Below, piece after piece: positions 1 to 7,831 of a stretch of 35,984 nucleotides of DNA. This stretch comes from Verrucomicrobiota bacterium. GTDB lineage: Bacteria; Verrucomicrobiota; Verrucomicrobiia; Chthoniobacterales; Chthoniobacteraceae. The DNA lies in assembly GCA_014189875.1 (NCBI GenBank), contig BJFP01000002.1, positions 1 through 35,984 on the forward strand. The letters are read 5' to 3'. The notes under the pieces were generated by a model. The model ran no database searches. It was given only the letters and a program-made list of their open reading frames with translations, and was not told the origin of the DNA. Every line of letters begins with the position of its first letter. Position 1 is the stretch's first letter. The position numbers were made by a program, and so were the translations under genes.

Positions 1-527
1 AATCCATTCATCGCATTCAGCACGTCCGGCCAGAACGGCGGACGCGAGCCTTTCGCGAGCGACACGAGCGCGAGCACCGCGAGCAGCGTGACGCCGCCGA
101 CATACCAGCGCGCCGCCTGCCTGCGCGAATGCTGCCCCCATGTGCGCGTCGAGAGATACAGCGTGAGCACGAGCGCGGCGAAGAGAAGGCACACCGCGTG
201 CGCGCTCACCCACGGCTGCGGTGAAAGCGTCCCCGGCAGCGCCACCCGGAAGTCGCCTGTGAGCGTCTGTCTCCATGCGGGCACGGGGAACCACCGAGCC
301 GGAAGGAATGCCGTGAGCGCGATGGCGAGGAGCACCAGTGAAATCACACTCCACGCCCTGCCGGGCGCGCGGCGCGGCGGCGCGACGATGAGCAGCACGC
401 CGAGCCCGAGCAGCAGCAGCGCCTGCCCCCAGAGCTGCGTCGCGACTCCGAACAGCGGCCCCATCAGCGCGAGCATAGCGAGCGGGATCGTGCGTGAGGC
501 TGAGGTTGGATCGTGTCGTTGTTCCAT
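1..527 (-). CDS. O-antigen ligase-family membrane protein, N-terminal part only
   Basis: This open frame begins with ATG at 527 (MEQRHDPTSAS) and runs off the left edge, so about 175 N-terminal residues are visible. It alternates hydrophobic segments (residues about 14-22, 25-40, 48-60, 105-120 and 138-152) with short polar loops, including a WFPVPAWR stretch and a TLSPQPWVS stretch. From memory this pattern resembles the N-terminus of the large verrucomicrobial O-antigen ligase/polymerase-like proteins (Wzy/WaaL superfamily), but the family's conserved large periplasmic loop lies outside the window. The product would be an inner-membrane enzyme that joins or polymerises surface polysaccharide. 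The gene is transcribed like the cytochrome gene upstream of it, with a 58-bp gap. Membrane location is well supported; the function is tentative. Confidence 0.55.
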   Translation of the reverse strand, partial: MEQRHDPTSASRTIPLAMLALMGPLFGVATQLWGQALLLLGLGVLLIVAPPRRAPGRAWSVISLVLLAIALTAFLPARWFPVPAWRQTLTGDFRVALPGTLSPQPWVSAHAVCLLFAALVLTLYLSTRTWGQHSRRQAARWYVGGVTLLAVLALVSLAKGSRPPFWPDVLNAMNG

Positions 528-585
528 TGCCGGATGTTCAGCGGGAAGTCGGGAAAATTGCGAAACTTCTCTCGTGTCTGTGCGC

Positions 586-1830
586 CTATTTTGCGCCGCC
601 CGCGTCCACGACCGTCTTCGCCGCCGCGATGTAGTCGAGGATGCGCGCCTTCTCCGCGTCGCTCAGCCCCGCGCGCCGCGACATGCTCCCGACCATGCCC
701 GACAAACTGGTGAGCGTTCGGCCGTCGAGCATTTCGAGATCATGGCATTCGGTGCAGCGGACCGTGTAAAGTTTGCGCCCCTCCTCCAGCATCGGTGCCG
801 ACGTGCCCGCCTTCGCGATCGAGACGAATGCGGGCGTGACTTGCGGCGATGTCTTTTCCTCGAATGCCGCGGCCAGCGTCTTTCGGAGTTCGCGCAGATC
901 CGTGTGGTCCGTGCAGAGCTTCAGCCCGTCATCAATCGCACTCAGCGCATGCACCGCGCCGTTCGGCTGGCGCTGCATTTTCTTCGCCGTCTTGCACAGG
1001 GTGTCCGCCTCCTCGAGATCCTTCTGCACGAGCGGCTGCATCGCCTTCAGTTCGTCGTGCGCGGGCTCCGCCTCAAGCCCCGCCGCGACATGCTTCGATG
1101 CCGCGACGAGCTGCTTCAGCGCGAACGACTGCCGCGCGAGCATCGTCTCGCGCTGTGAAATTGCGGCGCGTTTTGTGAGGTCCGCGCGATCCACTTTCGT
1201 CGGAGGAATCGTGAGGCCCGGGACCTGCGCGCCCAGACGGTCCGTGCCCTCGTCGAGCGCGAGCGCGAGGCGCGTCATGCCCGCTTTCGCGAGCCCCTCC
1301 GCCGTGTCGCGCAGCGTCTGGAGCGTGGTCGTCGCAGCTTGCTTCGCCGCCGGGCTTGTGCGCGCGAGCGAAGCCGATCCGAACGCGCCGTTCACCCGCG
1401 TGAAAAGCGCGCCGGCGAGCGCCGCCTGCTGCTTGTCCAGCGCCGCGCGCGTGAGCAGCCGCTTCGCCTCGTCGTAGCGCTGGTCGCGGAATGCCTCCAC
1501 GCCGCGCACGAGAACCGATGTGGCCCGCACGACGGCGGGCTCGACCGCTTCGTCCGGCAGCGTGGCCGCGACGAGCGTGCCGTCGTCCTTCATGAATGAC
1601 ACGAAGACCTGCTTCTTTGCCGGGTCGTGTTTCAGCAGCGTGAACTCCTGGCCCTTCGCCGCGCCCGCGAGATTTTTGCCTTGGAAGAGGAGCATCTCGC
1701 TGCGCGTCACGCGCACCGGATCGCCGACGACAAGCGCCCTCGCCGCCCCGTGTGACACGCCGGACAATGCAGACAGCATCGCGACGATCGCGATCCGCAC
1801 GGAGGCGCTGGACAAATGCGGCCCTCTCAT
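586..1830 (-). CDS. Secreted mono-heme cytochrome c-type protein
   Basis: The 414-residue product begins MRGPHL with a signal peptide that probably ends near residue 29 (SHGAA). A beta-rich SH3-like segment follows (about 33-100), then a long Ala-rich helical region (about 105-340) and a C-terminal class I cytochrome domain with CTECH at 359-363. A distal methionine lies in SGMVGSM, the likely axial ligand. The ATG at 1830 overlaps the TGA of the thioredoxin-fold gene by 4 bp (ATGA), which fixes the start and suggests translational coupling. The open frame continues far upstream but those codons lie over the neighbour in another frame. The C-terminal heme domain implies periplasmic electron transfer; the role of the N-terminal two thirds is unknown. 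The partner is probably the co-transcribed thioredoxin-like protein. Confidence 0.8.
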   Translation of the reverse strand: MRGPHLSSASVRIAIVAMLSALSGVSHGAARALVVGDPVRVTRSEMLLFQGKNLAGAAKGQEFTLLKHDPAKKQVFVSFMKDDGTLVAATLPDEAVEPAVVRATSVLVRGVEAFRDQRYDEAKRLLTRAALDKQQAALAGALFTRVNGAFGSASLARTSPAAKQAATTTLQTLRDTAEGLAKAGMTRLALALDEGTDRLGAQVPGLTIPPTKVDRADLTKRAAISQRETMLARQSFALKQLVAASKHVAAGLEAEPAHDELKAMQPLVQKDLEEADTLCKTAKKMQRQPNGAVHALSAIDDGLKLCTDHTDLRELRKTLAAAFEEKTSPQVTPAFVSIAKAGTSAPMLEEGRKLYTVRCTECHDLEMLDGRTLTSLSGMVGSMSRRAGLSDAEKARILDYIAAAKTVVDAGGAK

Positions 1831-2504
1831 TGGATCGGCAGTGAAAGTTCGATGCTCTTGCCGGCGCGCAGCACCTTCGCATTCACCTTCTCGTCCGGCT
1901 TGTGTGCGCGCAGCAGACGCCCGATCACCGTGCCCTCCGTGATGCGCTCCGAGGAGCCGTCGAGTTCCGTGATCACGTCCTCCTTCAGCCAGCCCGCCTT
2001 GTTCGCCGGGAATACGAGGTGGATTGCGAGCGCGCCTTCGAGCGTGCTGCGAAATCCAGCGGTCGTCTTGTTCATCGGATCTTGCTGGTGCGTCCACGAT
2101 CCGTAGCGTCCGTAGATCGTCCCGTCGCCGTTGAAAAAGAGCGTCGAAAACGAGAGGTCGTAGTCGAACTGGAACAGCGAGAGATCCAGCGCGTTCGCAT
2201 TGATCACGCGGACGCACACGAACTGATCCAGCAGCGGGATGAGCTCCTTTTCCTCCAACACCTGCGCATCGATCCCCGCGCACGAAAGGCACGGCACGCA
2301 GCGCAGCACGACGAGCAGCGGCTTGCCGGTCTGCTTTGCTTTCGCGAGCCCGGCCTTGAAGTCGTTGTAGATCCAGCGCGCATCGTACTCCATCGCGGTG
2401 CGATCCTTGCGGACCGCGCCTTCGCGATCCTTCACCGTTTCGGCGAAGGCGAGGGATGGCAGTGCGGCGACGGACAATGCGAGGAGGGGGAGACGGGGGC
2501 GCAT
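1827..2504 (-). CDS. Secreted thioredoxin-fold protein with a short PDZ-like tail
   Basis: The 225-residue product starts at MRPRLPLLAL with a signal peptide ending near AFA (residue 21). A thioredoxin-like region (about 40-160) carries C69-V-P-C72-L-S-C75 after the strand KPLLVVLR, in the position of the CxxC redox motif. The stretch GDGTIYGRYGSW follows the thioredoxin fold. The tail from about 167 reads like the second half of a PDZ domain (DVITELDG, then VLRAGKSIEL). The first PDZ strands and the carboxylate-binding loop are not visible. An in-frame ATG further upstream (MKARARP) is less likely because it would bury the signal peptide. It shares a 4-bp ATGA overlap with the cytochrome gene, suggesting a periplasmic thiol/disulfide role linked to cytochrome maturation or electron transfer. 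That link is inferred. Confidence 0.75.
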   Translation of the reverse strand: MRPRLPLLALSVAALPSLAFAETVKDREGAVRKDRTAMEYDARWIYNDFKAGLAKAKQTGKPLLVVLRCVPCLSCAGIDAQVLEEKELIPLLDQFVCVRVINANALDLSLFQFDYDLSFSTLFFNGDGTIYGRYGSWTHQQDPMNKTTAGFRSTLEGALAIHLVFPANKAGWLKEDVITELDGSSERITEGTVIGRLLRAHKPDEKVNAKVLRAGKSIELSLPIQ

Positions 2505-2720
2505 CGCGCGGAACTTGGCGGACACATTGCGGAGGTTCAACACGCTTCTTGGCCGTGCTCGCGCTTTCATGACGTCTTGAAAATCGCGATCCGCATTCTT
2601 CCGCGCATCCCCGCTGCATTTCGCTTGCCGCCCTGCATTGCATTTCAAATGTTCGCGCGAATGATCACATCGCTCCGTCCGCTTCCCGCACACTCCCGCA
2701 GACTCGCCAACCGCATTCGC

Positions 2721-3215
2721 ATGACCGCATTCCGCGCCGCCATGCTTTCGCTCTGCCTCGGCGCGGGCGTTGGAAGTCCCTCGGTTGCGATCGCGGCGGA
2801 AGACCCCGATGTCGTCCGCGCGCGGTTCGAGGCGCACCAGCAGTACGAGGCGAAGAAGGCCGCGGAAAAGCGCATGGCCATCGCGCTCACACGGCAGGGT
2901 ATCGTCGCGCTCTATAATGCGGGCACCGGGCCGATCAGTTACAGTGCGCGGTGGCTGCTGTGGGACGGCAGCTATACGAACTGGACGGCGGCCAAGATCG
3001 AAGGAAGGAAGTCCGTCTTTTACTCGAAGGCGGGCGGCATCAAACTCCAGGTGAAATTTTCCAGTGTCGGCGGCGGACAGAAAAACTATGCGCTCGAATC
3101 AGCGCAGGTGCCGAGCGACATCAAGGCCGGCTTCGACGATGCGGCGCCGAACAATTTCGTCTGGGGCGCGAACAACTCCCTCGACCTCTTCAAGGGCAAG
3201 CCGAAGAACTGGTAG
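2721..3215 (+). CDS. Small secreted protein of unknown function
   Basis: The 164-residue product begins MTAFRAAMLSLCLGAG with a clear signal peptide ending near AIAA. A charged helical stretch follows (ARFEAHQQYEAKKAAEKRM), then a beta-rich region with many aromatic residues (SARWLLWDGSYTNWTAAKI). I do not recognise a family. In-frame alternatives are ATG 2649 (an unlikely long pre-signal extension) and ATG 2742 (MLSLCLG); 2721 gives the best n-region. It is transcribed divergently from the thioredoxin/cytochrome pair, with about 216 bp between the chosen starts, so the two units may share a regulatory region. Secretion is well supported and the rest is unknown. Confidence 0.6.
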   Translation: MTAFRAAMLSLCLGAGVGSPSVAIAAEDPDVVRARFEAHQQYEAKKAAEKRMAIALTRQGIVALYNAGTGPISYSARWLLWDGSYTNWTAAKIEGRKSVFYSKAGGIKLQVKFSSVGGGQKNYALESAQVPSDIKAGFDDAAPNNFVWGANNSLDLFKGKPKNW

Positions 3216-3253
3216 GCTCGGCGGATGCTGCCCTCGGAGGCGGGCGGCCCTCA

Positions 3254-3295
3254 TTTGAAGTTTGGAGTTGGGCGTTTGAAGTTTGGAGTTTGGCC
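3254..3295. repeat. Heptad repeat, six units, TTTGAAG/TTTGGAG
   Basis: Six consecutive 7-nt units run TTTGAAG, TTTGGAG, TTGGGCG, TTTGAAG, TTTGGAG, TTTGGCC. The alternation gives a 21-nt super-period. The repeat lies between the stop of the secreted-protein gene (3215) and a gene remnant beginning at 3309. No inverted partner arm is visible nearby. Because 7 is not a multiple of 3, each frame reads a 7-residue period. Confidence 0.85.
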
Positions 3296-3308
3296 CGCCG
3301 CAGGCGCA

Positions 3309-3447
3309 TCTCACAAGTTCGACCCGATCGCGACGAAGGAATTTTATTCGCTCTTTTCCTTCTTCCAGTCCGCCAAACGACCTCGCCGCATGGACGCTCG
3401 TGGCAAACCTGATCCTGAACCTCGACCAGACGCTCAACCGCAACTGA
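3309..3447 (+). pseudogene. Remnant of a DUF1549/DUF1553 (PSCyt1/PSD1) protein
   Basis: Two short pieces of one protein family survive here in different frames. The first (3309-3371) reads SHKFDPIATKEFYSLFSFF, which matches the DUF1549 region signature HKFDPI..xxYYxLxxFF that normally follows a CHxHK motif. The second (3373-3447) reads PNDLAAWTLVANLILNLDQ and ends with a TGA, like the C-terminus of DUF1553 proteins. In an intact protein these segments are several hundred residues apart, so an internal deletion plus a frame change has joined them. The expected cysteine-rich sequence before SHK is absent and the heptad repeat at 3254-3295 lies just upstream. The family assignment is from memory of these planctomycete/verrucomicrobial proteins. 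Confidence 0.6.
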
Positions 3448-3481
3448 GCAAAGGATCAGTTTTGATGCAATTGCTCCGGGC

Positions 3482-4183
3482 TCACTTTCCGATGCGCTCG
3501 GCGAGTTTCTCATCGGGCGGTGCGCCGAGTTCGATCGAACGGATGTAGTGCCGCCGCGCGAGTTCCACCGCGGGAGGGACGCGCTCCATGTAGATCATGG
3601 CGAGATTGTAGTGCGCGTCGGGGGACTTCGGATTGAGTTCCAGCGCGCGGCGCAATTCCTCCTCGCCCGCGCTGTACCAGCCGCGTCGTGCGAATGTCGC
3701 GCCGAGATACTGGTGTGCTCGCGCATCCTCCGGCGCGTAGAGCACGGCCTGCGCGAGATGCGCGTGCGCGGCGTCGAACTCATTGCGATCGTATGCGCCG
3801 ATGCCGAGCAGGAGCCACGCGGTCGCGTTCGCAGTGTCCTTCTGGATCACGCGGCGCAGAAACTGTTCCGCATCGTCGTTGCGCTCCTGGCGCTGCGCGA
3901 TGAGCGCGAGATTGATGAGGGTCGGGGGATTCTCCGGGGAGATCGCCAGCACTTTCTGGAAGCCGGTTTTTGCAGCCTCGAAATTGCCCGCCGAAAAATC
4001 CTTCACAGCTGCCGCGTAGAGCTGCTGCGCGGTCTGGTGCTCCTTTGTGATCATCGGCACGGGGGGCGTCGCGAACCGATACGTCGGCTGCGCCGGCACG
4101 GCCTTCGGGATCGGTGTAGGCGCCGCGTGCGAAAAGGCAACCACACCGAGCGACACCACGCAGGCGCAGGCGGCGCGTTTCAT
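3482..4183 (-). CDS. Secreted tetratricopeptide-repeat protein
   Basis: The 233-residue product has a signal peptide (MKRAACACVVSLGVVAFSHAA) and a proline-rich linker. It then carries about four TPR units (about 50-215), seen as repeated A..LYxxAVKDFSAGNFEAA, PTLINLALIAQRQ, TAWLLLGIGAYDR and AHYNLAMIYMER helices. TPR arrays are protein-interaction scaffolds; here it would act in the periplasm or at the outer membrane. Its ATG overlaps the proC TGA by 4 bp, so it is coupled to proC, but no functional link to proline synthesis is evident. No catalytic motif is visible. Confidence 0.8.
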   Translation of the reverse strand: MKRAACACVVSLGVVAFSHAAPTPIPKAVPAQPTYRFATPPVPMITKEHQTAQQLYAAAVKDFSAGNFEAAKTGFQKVLAISPENPPTLINLALIAQRQERNDDAEQFLRRVIQKDTANATAWLLLGIGAYDRNEFDAAHAHLAQAVLYAPEDARAHQYLGATFARRGWYSAGEEELRRALELNPKSPDAHYNLAMIYMERVPPAVELARRHYIRSIELGAPPDEKLAERIGK

Positions 4184-5028
4184 TTTGTAGCGCCGAGTGC
4201 CACCGAGCGTTGCGATGCGACACGCACGGCTGCGATGAGCGCGGCGCGCAGACCGCCCGCTTCGAGGGCCTCGATGCCTGCGATGGTCGTGCCGCCGGGG
4301 CTCGCGACCTGATCACGGAGCGCGGCTGGGTGCATCCCGGTTTGCATCACCATCTCCGCGGCACCGGCGACGGTCTTTGCCGCGAGCTGGAGCGCGAGAT
4401 CGCGAGGGAGGCCCATGAGCACGCCGCCGTCGGCGAGCGCCTCGATGATCGTGTACACGTATGCGGGACCGCTGCCGCTGAGGCCGGTGACGGCGTCGAG
4501 CAGGCTCTCCTTCACGCGCACCGCAAGGCCGACTCCGCCGAAGATCTTCTGCGCGATCTCCGCGTCGGCATCCGTCGCCTGCGTGCCGGTGGCAAATCCG
4601 GACGCGCCTGCGAGCACCAGCGCGGGCGTGTTTGGCATCACGCGGATGATGCGCAACTTATCCCCGGCGGCCTTTTCAAGGCTCGCGATCGAGAGGCCCG
4701 CGACGATGGAGATCAGGAGCTTGGTTTCTTTTCCGCCGCCGCCCTGCCACGCCCAGCGCATCGAGGATTCCATCTGCTGCGAGGTCGCGCCCTGAATTGC
4801 GGCAAGCGCGTCGCCGGGCTTCACCGCGAGCACGATCACTTCGCTCGCGCCGACGACTTCGGCGGTTGATGCCGCGATCATCACGCCGGTTTCGCCGCGC
4901 AATTTTTCCGCGGTGGGAGCGTGGACGTCGCAGACGGTGACGTCCGCCGGCGTGCAGATGCCGGACTTGAGGACGCCTTTGATGAGGGCCGCAGCCATTT
5001 TGCCGCCGCCGATGAAGCCAAGTTTCAT
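4180..5028 (-). CDS. proC: Pyrroline-5-carboxylate reductase
   Basis: The 282-residue product is close to the usual family length (about 270). It starts MKLGFIGGGKM, the N-terminal Rossmann NAD(P)H-binding motif, and has the conserved VMPNTPALV segment. The C-terminal dimerisation/substrate domain signature is intact (SGSGPAYVY, then VASPGGTTIAGIEALE). It reduces 1-pyrroline-5-carboxylate to L-proline, the last step of proline synthesis, in the cytosol. A Gly-rich loop around residues 105-120 (AWQGGGGKET) is slightly longer than in typical enzymes. It is the upstream gene of a two-gene unit with the TPR protein. Confidence 0.95.
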   Translation of the reverse strand: MKLGFIGGGKMAAALIKGVLKSGICTPADVTVCDVHAPTAEKLRGETGVMIAASTAEVVGASEVIVLAVKPGDALAAIQGATSQQMESSMRWAWQGGGGKETKLLISIVAGLSIASLEKAAGDKLRIIRVMPNTPALVLAGASGFATGTQATDADAEIAQKIFGGVGLAVRVKESLLDAVTGLSGSGPAYVYTIIEALADGGVLMGLPRDLALQLAAKTVAGAAEMVMQTGMHPAALRDQVASPGGTTIAGIEALEAGGLRAALIAAVRVASQRSVALGATK

Positions 5029-5083
5029 GGCGCGACGTTTAGCGTTCCGCGCGGGGAAGGGAAGTGCGGAACGGGCGTGCCCC

Positions 5084-5233
5084 TCAGTTTCCGAGGCACG
5101 AGGCCACCGCCGCGAGCGCGACGCGTCCGCGCGTGTGGCGGCGGTAAGCGTGCTTCACGATCGAATCGAGCACCGACCTGCCGGCCCGGGCGGACTTCGG
5201 TGCGTGCGTCGCGGATGAGGTGCGCTTTTTCAT
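5084..5233 (-). CDS. Possible 49-residue basic protein
   Basis: An ATG at 5233 opens a 49-codon frame (MKKRTSSATHAPKSARAG, then DSIVKHAYRRHTRGRVALAA). The product is strongly basic, with an amphipathic C-terminal helix. The upstream sequence on this strand is pyrimidine-rich with no Shine-Dalgarno motif, and an overlapping frame (5025-5345) is open as well. It occupies the proC-dnaX gap (5029-5443), which otherwise shows only a 7-bp inverted repeat (GTTCCGC at 5044-5050, GCGGAAC at 5066-5072). I do not recognise it. It may be an artefact of high G+C. Confidence 0.25.
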   Translation of the reverse strand: MKKRTSSATHAPKSARAGRSVLDSIVKHAYRRHTRGRVALAAVASCLGN

Positions 5234-5443
5234 GGGAAGAGGAAAGGGGAGAGCAGGCGGCGGGCCAGCGGGCCGTGCAGTGGTGTTGGATCGGAAAGCC
5301 ATCGGTTTCGGCCCAGACTTTGCGCATTTTCAGCGACCGGCGCAACGACGCGCCTGTGAATTCGACGTGCCGGAAATGTCACGGAACTGAGCGCGTAAAT
5401 TTTTCCATTTGCTCGCGGGACTGCACCGCACAGACTCCGCCGC

Positions 5444-7204
5444 GTGAGCAGCTACACGGTTTTCGCACGCAAATATCGCCCAAAAATCTTTGCCGACGTC
5501 CTCGGCCAGGAGCACATCACGCGCACGCTGCGCAATGCGATCGAGGCGAACCGGATCGCGCACGCGTACATTTTCGTCGGCCCGCGCGGCACGGGGAAGA
5601 CCTCGACGGCGCGTATTTTTGCAAAGGCGCTGAACTGCGCCGGCGGCCCGAAGGCGGACTTCGACCCCGAGGAGGAAGTGTGCCGCGAGATCGCCGAGGG
5701 GCGCTCGCTGGACGTGATTGAATTCGACGCCGCATCGAACACGCAGGTGGACAAGATCCGCGACCTCATCCTCGACCGCGTGAATTACGTGCCGAATGGG
5801 CGTTACAAAATCTACCTCGTGGACGAGGTCCACATGCTCTCGGCGTCTTCATTCAACGCGCTGCTCAAGACGCTCGAGGAACCGCCGCCGCATGTGAAAT
5901 TTCTCTTCGCGACGACCGACGTGCAGAAGGTGCCGACGACGATCCTCAGCCGCTGCCAGCGGTTCGATCTGAAGCGCATCCCGACCGCGACGATCACGAA
6001 GCATCTGCTTTTCATCGCGAAGAACGAGGGCTTCACGCTCGAGCCCGCAGCCGCCGAGTCCGTCGCGCGCGGCGCAGAGGGCGGCCTGCGTGACGCCGAG
6101 TCCATGCTCGATCAGCTCGTCGCATTTTGCGGCGACACGATCACGGAGGCGGACGTGCTGAGCGTGTTCGGCTTTACCAGCACACAGACCGTGATCACGC
6201 TCTGCGAGACGATCATCTCGGCGGACGCATCGCGCGCGCTTGCGACGATTCACGAGCAGGCCGAGGCGGGAAAAGATCTCGCGCGGCTGATGAGCGAGCT
6301 CATCACGCACCTCCGGAATCTCCTCGTGCTGAAGGCCGATCCCGACGGCCTCGGCGACGAGTGGATGCCGGAGGCCGTCGCCGCGATGCAGGAGCAGGCC
6401 GCGCGCGTGCCGATGGAAAAAGTGCTCGACCTCATCGAGCAGTTCGCCGCCGCGGAGGGCCGGATGAAATGGGCCGTGAACAAGAAGATGCACTTCGAGG
6501 TCGCGGCGATCCGCGCGATCCAGATCCTGCAAAGTGCGACGCTCACCGAGGTGCTCGACACACTCTCCGCGCTGCGCGGAGGACAGCCGCTGCCCGCGGC
6601 TACACAGCAGGTGAAACCCGCCGCACCGCGCGCCGAACCTCCAGCGCCCGCACCGCGTCCGCAACCCGCGGCTCCGACATCGCGCGTGGCGGAACCCGAA
6701 CCCGCACCGGCTCCTGTTTCCAAGCCGCGCACCATCGAGACGCCGAAGATTTCCGAGCCCGTATCCGCACCCGCGCCGAAAGCGCCGGTGAAATCCGAAC
6801 CCGCGCCGTCCGCTCCCGCTCCCGCTCCCGCAATCTCAAATGACGATTTCTGGCTCGCGCTCGTCGCGGCGGTGCGCCGGGATCGCAAGCTCATCAGCGG
6901 ATGGCTGGAAGCCGGCGCGCTCACCCGCGTGGACGACAAGACCGTGCAGATCGGCTTCCCGCCGGAGCAGGCGTTCTCGAAAGATTTTCTCGAACAGGGC
7001 CACCGCGAATTTCTCACCGAAGCCGCCAGCACGATCCTCGGCCGCAATGTGAGGATCTCGCTAGAAGTTCGCGACGGCGTCGTCGCGACAGCGATTGCGC
7101 AACCGAAGCCGGAGCCAAAGCTCGACCCGATGGAGGAATTCAAGCGCGACCCGCTCATCCGCAAGGCGCTCGAAATCTTCCGCGCCGAAGTGCAGCCCGC
7201 GTAG
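5444..7204 (+). CDS. dnaX: DNA polymerase III subunit gamma/tau
   Basis: The 586-residue product starts with GTG at 5444, chosen because MSSYTVFARKYRPKIF aligns with the invariant N-terminus of the family. Walker A is GPRGTGKT (46-53), Walker B is DEVH (127-130) and the arginine-finger motif is LSRCQRF. Domains I-III cover about 1-365. They are followed by a long Pro/Ala-rich linker (about 390-465) and a C-terminal tau-like domain (about 466-586). It is the clamp-loader ATPase that loads the beta clamp and couples the polymerase. The zinc module between Walker A and B keeps only C65 and C80, with PKADFDPEEEV in place of the central CxxC. I see no programmed frameshift signal that would make a short gamma form. 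Confidence 0.95.
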   Translation: MSSYTVFARKYRPKIFADVLGQEHITRTLRNAIEANRIAHAYIFVGPRGTGKTSTARIFAKALNCAGGPKADFDPEEEVCREIAEGRSLDVIEFDAASNTQVDKIRDLILDRVNYVPNGRYKIYLVDEVHMLSASSFNALLKTLEEPPPHVKFLFATTDVQKVPTTILSRCQRFDLKRIPTATITKHLLFIAKNEGFTLEPAAAESVARGAEGGLRDAESMLDQLVAFCGDTITEADVLSVFGFTSTQTVITLCETIISADASRALATIHEQAEAGKDLARLMSELITHLRNLLVLKADPDGLGDEWMPEAVAAMQEQAARVPMEKVLDLIEQFAAAEGRMKWAVNKKMHFEVAAIRAIQILQSATLTEVLDTLSALRGGQPLPAATQQVKPAAPRAEPPAPAPRPQPAAPTSRVAEPEPAPAPVSKPRTIETPKISEPVSAPAPKAPVKSEPAPSAPAPAPAISNDDFWLALVAAVRRDRKLISGWLEAGALTRVDDKTVQIGFPPEQAFSKDFLEQGHREFLTEAASTILGRNVRISLEVRDGVVATAIAQPKPEPKLDPMEEFKRDPLIRKALEIFRAEVQPA

Positions 7205-7245
7205 TGCGGATTCGGCATCATTACGAGATCCCCGCTTTCCAAAAA

Positions 7246-7686
7246 ATGAAGATCCTCACGAAGCTCTCCGCGCTCATCGCAGCCGCCGCAATTTTGCATC
7301 TCGCAGGCTGCGCATCTTCGCCGCGCATCGCATATGCAAAGGCGCACTCGGAACTTTCCCCGGCGCACCGGCAGATTCTGCTCTCCGGGAAAATCCCCGG
7401 CGGCATGGCTGCCGAAGGAATGACGAAGGATCAGGTGAAGCTCGCCGTCGGCAGCCCGAAGCGCCTCGAACAGACCGGCACCGGCGACGTGTGGGTCTAT
7501 GTCCACGAACGGTTCCTCGACATCAGCCCGGCCGACGCTCCCGGCGCGGCATACGGCACCGGCCTGAACGCGCAGCGCAATTTCACCGAGACGGCAAATC
7601 TCGGCCCAAGACCATCCGTGCGCGAAACCGCGCGCGTCTTCTTCCGCGGCGACCGCGCGACGCACGTGCAGATCGGGCGGGAGTAA
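7246..7686 (+). CDS. BamE/SmpA-like outer-membrane lipoprotein
   Basis: The 146-residue product begins MKILTKLSALIAAAAILHLAGC, a lipoprotein signal with lipobox LAGC and C22 as the lipidation site. The segment EGMTKDQVKLAVGSPKRLEQ, followed by DVWVYVHERF, matches the SmpA/OmlA (BamE) fold signature GMTxxQVxxxxGxPxxxE...xWxY. BamE proteins help the BAM complex insert outer-membrane proteins, but many distant paralogues have other or unknown roles. It begins 41 bp after dnaX, so co-transcription is possible. No partner gene of the BAM complex is nearby, so I leave the symbol empty. Confidence 0.65.
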   Translation: MKILTKLSALIAAAAILHLAGCASSPRIAYAKAHSELSPAHRQILLSGKIPGGMAAEGMTKDQVKLAVGSPKRLEQTGTGDVWVYVHERFLDISPADAPGAAYGTGLNAQRNFTETANLGPRPSVRETARVFFRGDRATHVQIGRE

Positions 7687-7831
7687 AGCCTTCCTCAGGG
7701 GCTCGAGAACCGCACGCCGCCAGAGGGGAAGCCGAATAACCATAGAGCATCTGAAACAGCGCATCTTCCTGAGCCGCAGGCCAAAGGACAAACGAAGTAA
7801 GCCGCCCACTTTGATGCACGACACTGGCGGC

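Noticed and set aside
88-1158. A 356-codon open frame on the plus strand
   Set aside because: It is antisense to the partial membrane protein and the cytochrome gene, both of which have clear topology or heme motifs.
6413-6424. A-rich slippage site in dnaX for a short gamma form
   Set aside because: GGAAAAAGTG lacks the A AAA AAG heptamer and lies inside domain III with no downstream hairpin evident.
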